A stretch of DNA of 43,185 bases from Chitinophaga pinensis (GTDB lineage Bacteria > Bacteroidota > Bacteroidia > Bacteroidales > GCA-2748055): assembly GCA_945863035.1 (NCBI GenBank), contig CAMAZH010000019.1:1-43185 (forward strand), written 5' to 3'. Below, in pieces: positions 33,819 to 42,160 of this stretch (positions are counted from its first letter, which is position 1; each line of letters starts with the position of its first letter). A model generated the notes under the pieces. The model was not told the origin of the DNA, did not search any database, and was given only the letters and a program-made list of their open reading frames with translations. Position numbers and translations under genes: made by a program.

Positions 33819-35543
33819 ATGGTCTTTACTATTGAAGTCAACAACAGGCCCATTCAGGCTCGAAAAGGAGAAACCATCCTTTCCGCCTTGCGCAGAAATG
33901 GTATTCAGGTGCCAACCTTGTGCAACATGAAGGACTATACCCCAACGGGAGCATGCAGGATGTGCGTGGTTGAGATCGAGGGAAGGGAAAATCTAACGCC
34001 CTCCTGTTCCTTTCAGGTTGAAGACTGGATGAAGATCAATACTCATTCCCCTAGAGTTCTTGCTGCCCGCAAAACAATAGTGGAGCTCCTGCTGTCGAAC
34101 CACCCTGATGACTGTTTGTATTGCGAAAGGAACGGGAATTGCGAATTGCAGCTCCTTGCTGAGAATCTGAATATCAGGGAAAGGCGAATCCCCGGAAAAA
34201 AAAGTGCCTACAAAAATGATAAATCCAGCCCGGCAATTGTCAGAGATCCCGCGAAATGCATCTTGTGCGGTCGCTGCGTGAGGGTTTGTGAAGATTCCCA
34301 AGCCGTAGCATGTCTCGATTTCACTCACCGGGGAAGCGAGCTTATTATTGCCTCAGCCATGTCCAAGCCGATTAACTTTTCAAATTGCATAAATTGCGGA
34401 CAGTGTGTAATTGTTTGCCCTACCGGTGCTCTTACAGAGAAAATCCAGTTTGAGGAAATCTCGAATGCTCTTCACGATCCGGAAAAAATCCTCGTTGCCC
34501 AGTATTCACCCTCAATTTCTGTTTCATTGGCAGAGGAATTCGGTCTTAAAGGAACCCGCGACATAAACGGAATCATTAATGCCGCCCTCCGAAAAATTGG
34601 CTTTAATAAAGTTTATGAGTCGTCCTTTGCCGCTGATGTGAATATACTTGAGATGGCAGAAGAGTTTCTCAAGAGGCAGGAAAAGGGAGAGGGATTACCC
34701 ATGATTACAGGCGATTGTCCTGCATGGGTCAAATATGCTGAACAGCACACACCCGATATGTTGCCGTTTCTGACAAGTGTTAAATCACCCCAGCAGATTA
34801 CCGGAACCCTAATAAAAACATGGATTTCGGAAAAAGAGAAAATCAATCCCGCTGCCATTTATTCGGTTTCGATAATGCCCTGCACGGCTAAGAAGTTTGA
34901 GGGACAAAGGGTGGAAATGACCCGGAAGGGGATTTCCGATATCGATACAGTCTTAACCACCCGGGAACTGGCAAGGCTTATCAGATTGCACGGGATCGAC
35001 ATTGACCTGCTTGAGCCCGAGCCCTCGGATGACCCGATGGGAGGAATTAGCTCTTCCGGCAAATTGTTCGGCGTTAGCGGAGGGGTTATGGAATCGCTGT
35101 TACGGACAATTTATTACAAACATTCGGGAAATGAACTGGATGAGACCAAATTGCCAAAACTGCGAAGTTTCAAACCGATCAGAGAAGCGCAATTAAAGCT
35201 CGGAAATACCGAAATCAGTGTGGTTGCCGTTAGCGGTATGAATCATGCCGTTAAGGTTCTGGACGAAGTCAGGAATAAGAAAAAACATTATGATATAATC
35301 GAAATAATGGCTTGTCCGGGAGGTTGCGTTGCCGGAGGAGGACAGCCCATCACAAAGGATGAGAACGCCATAAAAAACAGAATCAAAGCGCTTTACGAAA
35401 TTGATAACAGGGAGCATATCAAGACAGCGCACAAAAACCCACAAGTTATTGCCTTATATGAGGATTTTCTTTCGGAGCCAATGAGCAAAAAAAGTATTGA
35501 ACTCCTTCACACAACATTCACCCCCAGAGAAGTTATACTATAA
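33819..35543 (+). CDS. hydA: [FeFe]-hydrogenase catalytic subunit HydA
   Basis: 574 residues, the group A layout: an N-terminal [2Fe-2S] domain (Cys35/46/49/63), a His-Cys3 [4Fe-4S] site (His95, Cys99/102/108), two [4Fe-4S] motifs (Cys147/150/153/157 and Cys190/193/196/200), and the H-cluster domain. L1 is TGDCPAW (Cys300), L2 is MPCTAKKF and L3 is EIMACPGGCVAGGG, so all four H-cluster ligands are present. The residue before the L1 cysteine, normally the proton-relay cysteine, is Asp299. Position 279, a glutamate of the proton path in clostridial CpI, is methionine; Glu282 is kept, and position 319 is threonine rather than serine. It evolves or takes up H2 in the cytoplasm as the trimer with HydB and HydC. 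The maturation genes hydE, hydF and hydG are not in the window. Confidence 0.93.
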   Translation: MVFTIEVNNRPIQARKGETILSALRRNGIQVPTLCNMKDYTPTGACRMCVVEIEGRENLTPSCSFQVEDWMKINTHSPRVLAARKTIVELLLSNHPDDCLYCERNGNCELQLLAENLNIRERRIPGKKSAYKNDKSSPAIVRDPAKCILCGRCVRVCEDSQAVACLDFTHRGSELIIASAMSKPINFSNCINCGQCVIVCPTGALTEKIQFEEISNALHDPEKILVAQYSPSISVSLAEEFGLKGTRDINGIINAALRKIGFNKVYESSFAADVNILEMAEEFLKRQEKGEGLPMITGDCPAWVKYAEQHTPDMLPFLTSVKSPQQITGTLIKTWISEKEKINPAAIYSVSIMPCTAKKFEGQRVEMTRKGISDIDTVLTTRELARLIRLHGIDIDLLEPEPSDDPMGGISSSGKLFGVSGGVMESLLRTIYYKHSGNELDETKLPKLRSFKPIREAQLKLGNTEISVVAVSGMNHAVKVLDEVRNKKKHYDIIEIMACPGGCVAGGGQPITKDENAIKNRIKALYEIDNREHIKTAHKNPQVIALYEDFLSEPMSKKSIELLHTTFTPREVIL

Positions 35544-35548
35544 GAAAT

Positions 35549-37537
35549 ATGACCGGATTCACGGAATATAACCTGGTTTACACCATCAAAGACCGATGCA
35601 GGGTTTGTTATACCTGCGTCAGGGAATGCCCGGTTAAGGCCATTAAGATCGTGAACGGTCAGGCGGAGATAATCCCGGAACGCTGCATTGCTTGTGGAAA
35701 TTGCACCCGGGTTTGCAGTCAGGGTGCTAAGGCTTATTATGATTCAACTGCCCGGATCGTGGAAATGCTCGATTCGGGCGAGGATGTTTATGCCTTGATT
35801 GCGCCAAGTTTTGTCGCTGAGTTTGCAGAGTTCAACGATTATAGGAAACTAATTGGCATGCTACGGAAACTTGGTTTTGCAGGGGTTTACGAGGTTGCTT
35901 TTGGTGCCGACCTTGTAGCTGCTGAATACCGTAAAGTTGTTAGGAATAAGGACATCAGGGGTGTAATATCTTCCGACTGTCCTGCCATTGTGACCTTTAT
36001 CGAAAAGTACCAGCCCGAACTGATTGGTAATCTGGCACCAATCGTATCGCCTATGATTGCCATGGCAAGATTTCTGAGGCATACAAAGAAAAACAAGTTT
36101 CGAATGGTGTTTATCGGTCCCTGTATTGCAAAAAAGGCTGAAACGGATGAGTTGGACGAGCAAATCACTTTTACGGAATTGAGGAAGCTTTTTGAAATGC
36201 GGGGAGTGGATGCCGGGCATGATTTCCGCTCGGACTTTGACTTTCCGGTAGGGGGTAAGGGAGCTGTCTTCCCCATAAGCAGGGGAATGCTTCAGACAGT
36301 AAAACTCCCTGACGATGATTTGGAGGGTCATGTTATTGTTGCCGAGGGAAGGGAAAATTTCCAGGAAGCCATACGCGAATACAAACTAGGTGCCATATCA
36401 TCCGAGCATCTGGAATTGTTGTGTTGCGAGGGTTGTATCATGGGTCCGGGAACATCAAAGAACGGGAAGAAATTCAGCCGCAGAGCAAAAGTTCTCGATT
36501 ACCTGAAATCGAAAATGGAAGTCTTCGACGAGGAAAACTGGCAAAAATCTATGGAGGAAGGGGCTGCTATCGATCTCTCCCAGACCTTTAGCGCAGATGA
36601 TCAGCGTATGCACGACCCTTCGGAAAAAGAGATACGTGAGGTGCTGAAAACAATGAACAAGTTTAGGGAAGAAGACCATTTGAACTGCGGGGCTTGTGGA
36701 TACGATACCTGCCGAAATCATGCAATAGCTATCATTAAAGGATTGGCGGAAAATGAGATGTGTCTGCCCAACTCTATCGATAAACTGCATATATCGATAA
36801 ACGAACTTGCCGTTTCGAACGAGAAGCTTTTCAGTGTGCAACAAACCCTCAAACAGACCGAGAAACTAGCACACATGGGGCAACTGTCGGCAGGGATAGC
36901 ACATGAACTGAACAATCCACTTGGGGTAGTGATTATGTACACAAACATACTTTTAGATGAGACTGAAGCAGATTCTCCCTTGAAAACCGACCTTAAACTT
37001 ATTGTGGAACAAGCCCAAAGATGCAAAACCATTGTTGGAGGACTTTTAAACTTCGCCAGGAAAAACCAGGTAAGCAAAACGGAGACCGATCTGAACGAAC
37101 TCATCAAAACATCCCTCTCATCGGTTCTGATCCCAAAGAATGTCACAATTGATCTTGATTCCAGATTGAAGGACAGCTTTGCCGACATCGATAAGGAACA
37201 GATGGTCCAGGTTATTACAAACCTCTTGAAAAACGCTTTCGAAGCAATGCACAGGGGAGGCAACATTACCATAGGCCTTGATGAGACCGATCATGATGTT
37301 GTTATTAAAGTCGCCGATAACGGATCTGGAATCAACCAGGAGGATTTGCAGAAAGTATTCGAGCCTTTCTTTACAACAAAGGGTATTGGCAAGGGAACCG
37401 GATTGGGATTAGCAACTGCTTATGGGGTTGTTAAAATGCACAAGGGTAATATTAAGGTTGAATCGAACGATAATCCGGCTCAGGGACCTACAGGTACCTG
37501 CTTCACAATAACTTTGCCAAGAAGAAGTATAACATAA
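35549..37537 (+). CDS. Hydrogenase-like sensor fused to a histidine kinase (HydS-HK)
   Basis: 662 residues. Two [4Fe-4S] ferredoxin motifs (Cys17/20/23/27 and Cys46/49/52/56); a hydrogenase-like domain (about 80-310) with all four H-cluster ligands, L1 SDCPA (Cys144), L2 GPCIAKK (Cys192) and L3 LCCEGC (Cys292 and Cys296); a CGACG-type [4Fe-4S] motif (Cys380/383/388/405); a coiled coil; then HisKA with AGIAHELNNP (His452) and a HATPase domain (NLLKNAFEA, DNGSGI, GTGLGLA). There is no PAS domain, unlike its paralogue on the minus strand. The residue before the L1 cysteine is Asp143, as in HydA. It corresponds to the kinase-linked sensory hydrogenases (HydDB group C1, as I recall) and should convert H2 or redox state into phosphoryl flow to the next two proteins. 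It begins 5 bases after hydA. Confidence 0.9.
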   Translation: MTGFTEYNLVYTIKDRCRVCYTCVRECPVKAIKIVNGQAEIIPERCIACGNCTRVCSQGAKAYYDSTARIVEMLDSGEDVYALIAPSFVAEFAEFNDYRKLIGMLRKLGFAGVYEVAFGADLVAAEYRKVVRNKDIRGVISSDCPAIVTFIEKYQPELIGNLAPIVSPMIAMARFLRHTKKNKFRMVFIGPCIAKKAETDELDEQITFTELRKLFEMRGVDAGHDFRSDFDFPVGGKGAVFPISRGMLQTVKLPDDDLEGHVIVAEGRENFQEAIREYKLGAISSEHLELLCCEGCIMGPGTSKNGKKFSRRAKVLDYLKSKMEVFDEENWQKSMEEGAAIDLSQTFSADDQRMHDPSEKEIREVLKTMNKFREEDHLNCGACGYDTCRNHAIAIIKGLAENEMCLPNSIDKLHISINELAVSNEKLFSVQQTLKQTEKLAHMGQLSAGIAHELNNPLGVVIMYTNILLDETEADSPLKTDLKLIVEQAQRCKTIVGGLLNFARKNQVSKTETDLNELIKTSLSSVLIPKNVTIDLDSRLKDSFADIDKEQMVQVITNLLKNAFEAMHRGGNITIGLDETDHDVVIKVADNGSGINQEDLQKVFEPFFTTKGIGKGTGLGLATAYGVVKMHKGNIKVESNDNPAQGPTGTCFTITLPRRSIT

Positions 37538-37547
37538 GTATCAGAAA

Positions 37548-37940
37548 ATGAGCATAGAAGGAAAAACAATTCTCATAGTTGACGATGATTACGATTACTT
37601 GTTCCAGTTGAAATTCCAGCTGGAGCGATGGGGCTGCAAAGTGGTCACAGCCGAAAGCCAAAGGGAAGCAGAAGAACTCCTCCAAACCCTCAAGCCCGAC
37701 CTTGCCATACTTGACCTGATGATGGAAAATGAAGATAGCGGGTTCGTATTAAGCTACAAGATGAAGAAGAAATACCCGGATGTTCCCATTATTATTTCAA
37801 CCGCAGTATCGTCCGAGACAGGTATGAGTTTTAATCGGTATTCCGAGGAAGACAAAAACTGGATCAAGGCGGATACCTACCTCGAAAAAGGTATTCGGCC
37901 CGAACATCTCAAAAATGAACTTGAAAAACTAATTCCATAA
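37548..37940 (+). CDS. Single-domain response regulator
   Basis: 130 residues consisting of a receiver domain only: acidic pocket VDDD near the N-terminus, phospho-acceptor in LAILDLMMEN, and the conserved Lys in YLEKG. No DNA-binding or enzymatic output is attached. It sits 10 bases after the sensor kinase and 3 bases before the hybrid kinase, so it is probably the shuttle between them (Spo0F-like). Confidence 0.88.
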   Translation: MSIEGKTILIVDDDYDYLFQLKFQLERWGCKVVTAESQREAEELLQTLKPDLAILDLMMENEDSGFVLSYKMKKKYPDVPIIISTAVSSETGMSFNRYSEEDKNWIKADTYLEKGIRPEHLKNELEKLIP

Positions 37941-37943
37941 GCT

Positions 37944-39062
37944 ATGGAAGCTCTTAAGGTTCTTGTGGTGGATGATGAACCGGGTATCCGCTCGGGTGTC
38001 ACCCGAATTCTAAGCAAGCATGTGGTTAGTTATCCCTTTATGGATGAAGATTGCAATTTCATTTGTTTTGAGGCTGCAAGCGGTGAGGAAGGTATAACCA
38101 TTATCGATTCCGAAATGCCAGACATTGTGCTTCTCGACAATAAACTTCCCGGGATCAAGGGATTAGAGGTGCTCGAGTATATCCGCCAGAAAAATTACAA
38201 TATTATGGTGGCTATGATCACGTCTTATGCATCCCTCGAAATAGCACTTAAAGCAACCAGCGATGGGGCATACGATTTTATCCCCAAGCCCTTTACACCA
38301 CAGGAATTAAAATCCTCAATCGACAATATCACAAAGCAACTGTTTCTCAGGCGGATATCCAGCAAGATGAAACAAGAAGGAAAGAAAATCAGGTACCAGT
38401 TCCTTTCGGTTTTATCCCATGAATTGAAAGCCCCGTTAAACGCTATCGAAGGATATCTGAATATTATGAAGGAAAAGCAGTCGGGAAACGATATTACAGC
38501 TTATGAAAGCATGATCGAACGCGCCCTGGAAAGGGTTGAGGGAATGCGCAACCTGACAATGGACCTTCTTGATTTCACCAAAATACGACTCGACAACCGC
38601 AGGGATAAAGTAAAAATGGTGAACCTGAGGCAAACAGCTAAAATGTCGGTAAGCACGGTAAAGCCCTATGCCATTCAGAAAAACATAAGTATAAAACTTG
38701 AGGCAGACGATAAAATCGAGTTTGAGGCTGATCCCTATGACATGGAAATTATTTTTAACAATTTACTCTCCAATGCTGTTAAGTATAATCGGGATAACGG
38801 CATCGTTACAGTTGGCATTTCCAAAGACAAGGATGGGATTGTGATACTAGTCAGCGATAACGGCATTGGAATGACACAAGAGGAGGCGTCTCAACTTTTT
38901 AAGGAGTTTGTGAGGATCAGAAACGACAAAACGAAAAACATTAGTGGAAGTGGTTTGGGACTCTCAATTGTCAGAAAAATAACCGATATTTATCACGGGA
39001 AAATTAGTGTGACAAGCAAGCCGGATGAAGGTACAACATTTAGGGTTGAGCTGCCGGTATAG
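37944..39062 (+). CDS. Receiver-histidine kinase hybrid
   Basis: 372 residues. N-terminal receiver (about 1-130, VVDDEPGIRSG, phospho-acceptor in IVLLDNKLPG, PKPF) directly followed by a HisKA domain with SHELKAPLNAIEG and a HATPase domain (NNLLSNAVKYN, DNGIGM, GSGLGLS). No membrane helix. Such receiver-first kinases act downstream of another kinase. Adjacent to HydS-HK and the single receiver, it likely continues the same phosphorelay. It also lacks a DNA-binding domain, so the final effector is not in this cluster unless it is Rex or a protein elsewhere. Confidence 0.88.
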   Translation: MEALKVLVVDDEPGIRSGVTRILSKHVVSYPFMDEDCNFICFEAASGEEGITIIDSEMPDIVLLDNKLPGIKGLEVLEYIRQKNYNIMVAMITSYASLEIALKATSDGAYDFIPKPFTPQELKSSIDNITKQLFLRRISSKMKQEGKKIRYQFLSVLSHELKAPLNAIEGYLNIMKEKQSGNDITAYESMIERALERVEGMRNLTMDLLDFTKIRLDNRRDKVKMVNLRQTAKMSVSTVKPYAIQKNISIKLEADDKIEFEADPYDMEIIFNNLLSNAVKYNRDNGIVTVGISKDKDGIVILVSDNGIGMTQEEASQLFKEFVRIRNDKTKNISGSGLGLSIVRKITDIYHGKISVTSKPDEGTTFRVELPV

Positions 39063-39098
39063 AGTTTCACCTTCCTTTGATTATTAACCAAAGCCAAG

Positions 39099-39731
39099 AT
39101 GAAAATGATGAAACTTCCTGAAAAAACGGTTGAGCGGTTAAGCATTTATCGCAGAACGTTGCTTGATTGTCTTGCTCAAGGCAAAACCCATATCTTTTCT
39201 CACGAACTTGCTAATCTGCATAACATCACTGCAGTTCAGGTGAGAAGGGATATAATGTTTATTGGATACAGCAGCATGCAGCGCAAAGGCTACGATGTAA
39301 AAGAATTGATTGATGTTATCGGCGGGATAATCGATTCGGAAGCAAGACAGAATGTTGCAATAATCGGTATCGGGAATCTCGGGCGTGCCATAACAACTTA
39401 TTTTATGGGGAAGCGCTCAAAACTCAATATTGTCGCCGCTTTTGATCTTGATCCAAATAAGATCGACCGCATGGTTTCCGGGGTAAAGTGTTATTCGATG
39501 CAGAATATTGAGGAGATTGTTAAGGAAAAAGACATCTCCATTGCAATTCTTACCGTGCCAGCCGATAGTGCCGCGGGAACAACGGAACGACTCGTTCAGG
39601 CAGGGATTCGCGGAATACTTAATTTCACTACTGTGCCATTGAACGTTCCTTCAAGCGTGCACCTCGAAGAGTATGATATGATTACATCCCTCGAAAAGGT
39701 AGCTTATTTTGTAAAGAAACAAGCTGGATAA
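39099..39731 (+). CDS. rex: Redox-sensing transcriptional repressor Rex
   Basis: 210 residues. An N-terminal winged helix (about 1-80, AVQVRRDIMFIGY and KGYDVKEL) and a Rossmann NAD(H)-binding domain (IIGIGNLGRA, about residue 88 on) with the usual C-terminal swapped helix (EKVAYFVKKQ). Rex binds operators when NAD+ is high and leaves when NADH rises, releasing fermentation and hydrogenase genes. Two tandem operator-like sites upstream of hydC make it the probable regulator of this operon. It begins 36 bases after the hybrid kinase, so it may also be co-transcribed with its target. Confidence 0.92.
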   Translation: MKMMKLPEKTVERLSIYRRTLLDCLAQGKTHIFSHELANLHNITAVQVRRDIMFIGYSSMQRKGYDVKELIDVIGGIIDSEARQNVAIIGIGNLGRAITTYFMGKRSKLNIVAAFDLDPNKIDRMVSGVKCYSMQNIEEIVKEKDISIAILTVPADSAAGTTERLVQAGIRGILNFTTVPLNVPSSVHLEEYDMITSLEKVAYFVKKQAG

Positions 39732-39848
39732 AAAAAGTTTGAAAAGACAGCAGGGTACGTGTAAGGTGTGAATCAGAAAAATATGGCTTTATGATCTTCG
39801 CGAGCTCTTTTTTTACTAATTTCGCCTGTCTTTTGAAACCGTATATTC

Positions 39849-40790
39849 ATGAAAATTCACTATAGCCTTGAAGATCTGAAGGGAATCAAAAATCCGGTTG
39901 TCACTACGGGAAGCTTTGATGGGGTTCATGTTGGGCACAAAGCAATTATAAGGAGGCTGAAAAAACTGGCAAAGGACATCAGTGGTGAAACTGTTCTTAT
40001 TACCTTTGATCCCCATCCCCGCCGCGTATTGTATCCCGATGCCGAAGGAAAAGACCTGCTTATGATACTCTCTCAGAAAGAGAAAATTGAGCTGATGGAA
40101 AAAACAGGTCTCGACCATCTGGTGATCATCAGGTTCACCAAAGAGTTCTCACAAATTTCATCCAGCGATTTTATAGAAAAAATCCTTGTTGGAATGCTTC
40201 ATGCGAAAATTGTGGTTGTCGGGTTTAACCATCAGTTCGGTCACAGGAGGGAAGGTGACTTTGAATACCTTTACAAATTAAGCAGGACGCACGGTTTTGA
40301 AGTAGAAGAGATCCCTGAGCAGGATATTCAGAACGAAACCGTAAGTTCAACGAAAATCCGCTCTGCACTTCTAACCGGGAATATCCAAAGGGCAAACGCA
40401 TATCTCGATCATTTCTATGTTGTAAAGGGAATGCCTGATTATGCTCAGCAATCCAGCACTGATTTTAATAAAGATATCTTTTCACTCTCCATTGAAGAAA
40501 ATGTTAAGCTGATCCCTCCCGATGGGGTATATGCGGTGAGTATTGCCTGCAAAAGTTTTCACAGTAAGGGATTACTCAGCATCAGTAATTGGGAATTGAA
40601 GAATAATTTCTTAAGCGACAATATCCGGATAGAATTTCATCCCCTTGAAGCAGATTGTCCCCGAAACAAAAAGGAAATGACCATCTATTTTCACAAGCGG
40701 CTTCGGGATCCGGGAGGGAATGCTGATACGGGTTTTCTACGAGCACAGATGGAAAAGGATATTAGAGAAATTTCGGATCTGATTTATTAA
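39849..40790 (+). CDS. ribF: RibF-like FAD synthetase with degenerate riboflavin-kinase domain
   Basis: 313 residues, normal RibF length. The N-terminal nucleotidyltransferase domain (1-180) is intact: GSFDGVHVGH, GFNHQFGHRREGD and SSTKIRSAL. The C-terminal riboflavin-kinase region is recognisable by ending (LRDPGG...FLRAQMEKDIREI) but lacks the G-x-PTAN ATP/flavin motif, reading DFNKDIFSL at that place, and the usual G-x-PT loop. So it probably adenylylates FMN to FAD but may not make FMN. Its promoter region has a TAATTTCG at 39817-39824, one mismatch from TAnnTTTG. The stop abuts the stop of the convergent ATPase gene with no gap. Confidence 0.85.
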   Translation: MKIHYSLEDLKGIKNPVVTTGSFDGVHVGHKAIIRRLKKLAKDISGETVLITFDPHPRRVLYPDAEGKDLLMILSQKEKIELMEKTGLDHLVIIRFTKEFSQISSSDFIEKILVGMLHAKIVVVGFNHQFGHRREGDFEYLYKLSRTHGFEVEEIPEQDIQNETVSSTKIRSALLTGNIQRANAYLDHFYVVKGMPDYAQQSSTDFNKDIFSLSIEENVKLIPPDGVYAVSIACKSFHSKGLLSISNWELKNNFLSDNIRIEFHPLEADCPRNKKEMTIYFHKRLRDPGGNADTGFLRAQMEKDIREISDLIY

Positions 40791-42002
40791 TTATCCGACT
40801 CTTCGGAAAAAGTCCTCATCAAAAGGATTTAACCATAAAAAGTTCAAAGGAATTTCAGGATAAGTTTCGTTAAATATTTTATATTTTTCCGGTTTGACAG
40901 TATTCATATCGAATTTTGCTTCATAAGCAGCCGGTGAAGAGATATCGGGTAACACAAAGTCGACTTCATTTCCTCCCACCGTCCGCCAATACCTTATTTC
41001 GTCGATGCTGTAATCATCCAATAACATTCTGAATACCATATTTTCCCATAGTTCGCCCTTGTCTGTTCGCACAGGAAGTGATTGAAAATTATTGATAAGA
41101 CAATTCCGTAAGCCTGTGTCGAGCAAAAATACTTTTGGCATCTTGACTAATTCTTTCTTTAAGCTTTTTGAAAAAGGTCTTATCAGAGCAACATGAAAGC
41201 ATTTCTGCATTATGTTTAAATAGCTATTTACAGTTTCACTGCGTATCCGCAAACTGCGCGATAATTCATGAACATTAACCAGGTTCCCGGATTGTGATGC
41301 CAACAATCTGAAGAGATTATAAAAGGTGGTTTCATTTAAAACACCTGATTCCAGAATATCCCTTTTAATAAACGAATCCCTGATTTCCTTTAAGCGATTG
41401 ATTTTCTCCTGTTTATCCGGTTCTGTAATTATTGCGGGATAACCTCCATATATCATATAGTTTTCCCAATCATTCCTTAAATAATCAATTTTAATACTTT
41501 TCAGATCTTTGTTCTGTCGGATATTCTGCAGCTCTTCTGTAAGGTCGGCTTTACCTGATAATTTCAGATATTCATTAAAAGAACATGTAAGCAAATGAAA
41601 TATTTTTTTTCTGCCGGCAAGTGAATCCCTGAATGCATCATCTATATAAAACGCACTGCTCCCGGTTGCGACAATTTTTATTTTGTCTGCATGTTCATCA
41701 AACAGAAGCTTTAAAAAATTTGAAGCATCATCCAGATATTGAACTTCATCCACCAAAGCCACAATCCTTTTTTCGGACTCCGGAAGAAATTTCAGAATGT
41801 TCAGGGGATTTTGATTAAACTCGGCAAGAAATGACTTGTTTTCCAGATTAAAAAATAAAACAGGAATGTTTTCTTGCCTGCAATAAGCTTCAAGTTGTTT
41901 GAGTAAGGTTGATTTCCCGGTTTGTCGCGCACCTGTAATAATACTGAACTCTTTTTTATCCAGATGAGACTTAAGATTTTCGAATAATGCTCTCTGTTCC
42001 AT
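40791..42002 (-). CDS. AAA ATPase with DUF4143 domain
   Basis: 403 residues. N-terminal AAA_14-type ATPase: Walker A GARQTGKSTL, Walker B ALVDEVQYLDD and sensor VATGSSAFY. A C-terminal DUF4143 domain follows (about 200-403) with a winged-helix-like region (HELSRSLRIRSETVNSYLNI) and a PD-(D/E)XK-like end (GNEVDFVL, YEAKFD). These proteins are common in anaerobes, often scattered and mobile, and their function is not established. The gene stands alone between ribF and an ABC transporter, and its promoter region holds a 33-bp tandem repeat array. Confidence 0.85.
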   Translation of the reverse strand: MEQRALFENLKSHLDKKEFSIITGARQTGKSTLLKQLEAYCRQENIPVLFFNLENKSFLAEFNQNPLNILKFLPESEKRIVALVDEVQYLDDASNFLKLLFDEHADKIKIVATGSSAFYIDDAFRDSLAGRKKIFHLLTCSFNEYLKLSGKADLTEELQNIRQNKDLKSIKIDYLRNDWENYMIYGGYPAIITEPDKQEKINRLKEIRDSFIKRDILESGVLNETTFYNLFRLLASQSGNLVNVHELSRSLRIRSETVNSYLNIMQKCFHVALIRPFSKSLKKELVKMPKVFLLDTGLRNCLINNFQSLPVRTDKGELWENMVFRMLLDDYSIDEIRYWRTVGGNEVDFVLPDISSPAAYEAKFDMNTVKPEKYKIFNETYPEIPLNFLWLNPFDEDFFRRVG

Positions 42003-42036
42003 TGCGGATTTTTGCTCAAAAGTATAAAATATCTGA

Positions 42037-42134
42037 GAATTATCCTATAGAATAGTAAAAATATCGGATAATTACACTATAGCAATAGTAAAATTATCGG
42101 ATAATTACACTATAGCAATAGTAAAAATATCGGA
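42037..42134. repeat. 33-bp tandem repeat array in the ATPase promoter region
   Basis: Two complete 33-bp units (42051-42083 and 42084-42116, one base different), preceded by a degraded half unit (from about 42037) and followed by an 18-base half unit (42117-42134). Each unit contains two palindromes, ATTATCGGATAAT (perfect around a central G in the second unit) and ACTATAGCAATAGT (spanning the unit joint). The array ends about 35 bases before the ATPase ATG on the minus strand. There are no spacers between units, so it is not CRISPR; the arrangement looks like repeated operators. Confidence 0.85.
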
Positions 42135-42160
42135 ATTAATAATAAGATTGACAATAGCTT

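Noticed and set aside
42051..42134. CRISPR-like array
   Set aside because: Units are contiguous with no unique spacers and there are no cas genes; it is a plain tandem repeat.
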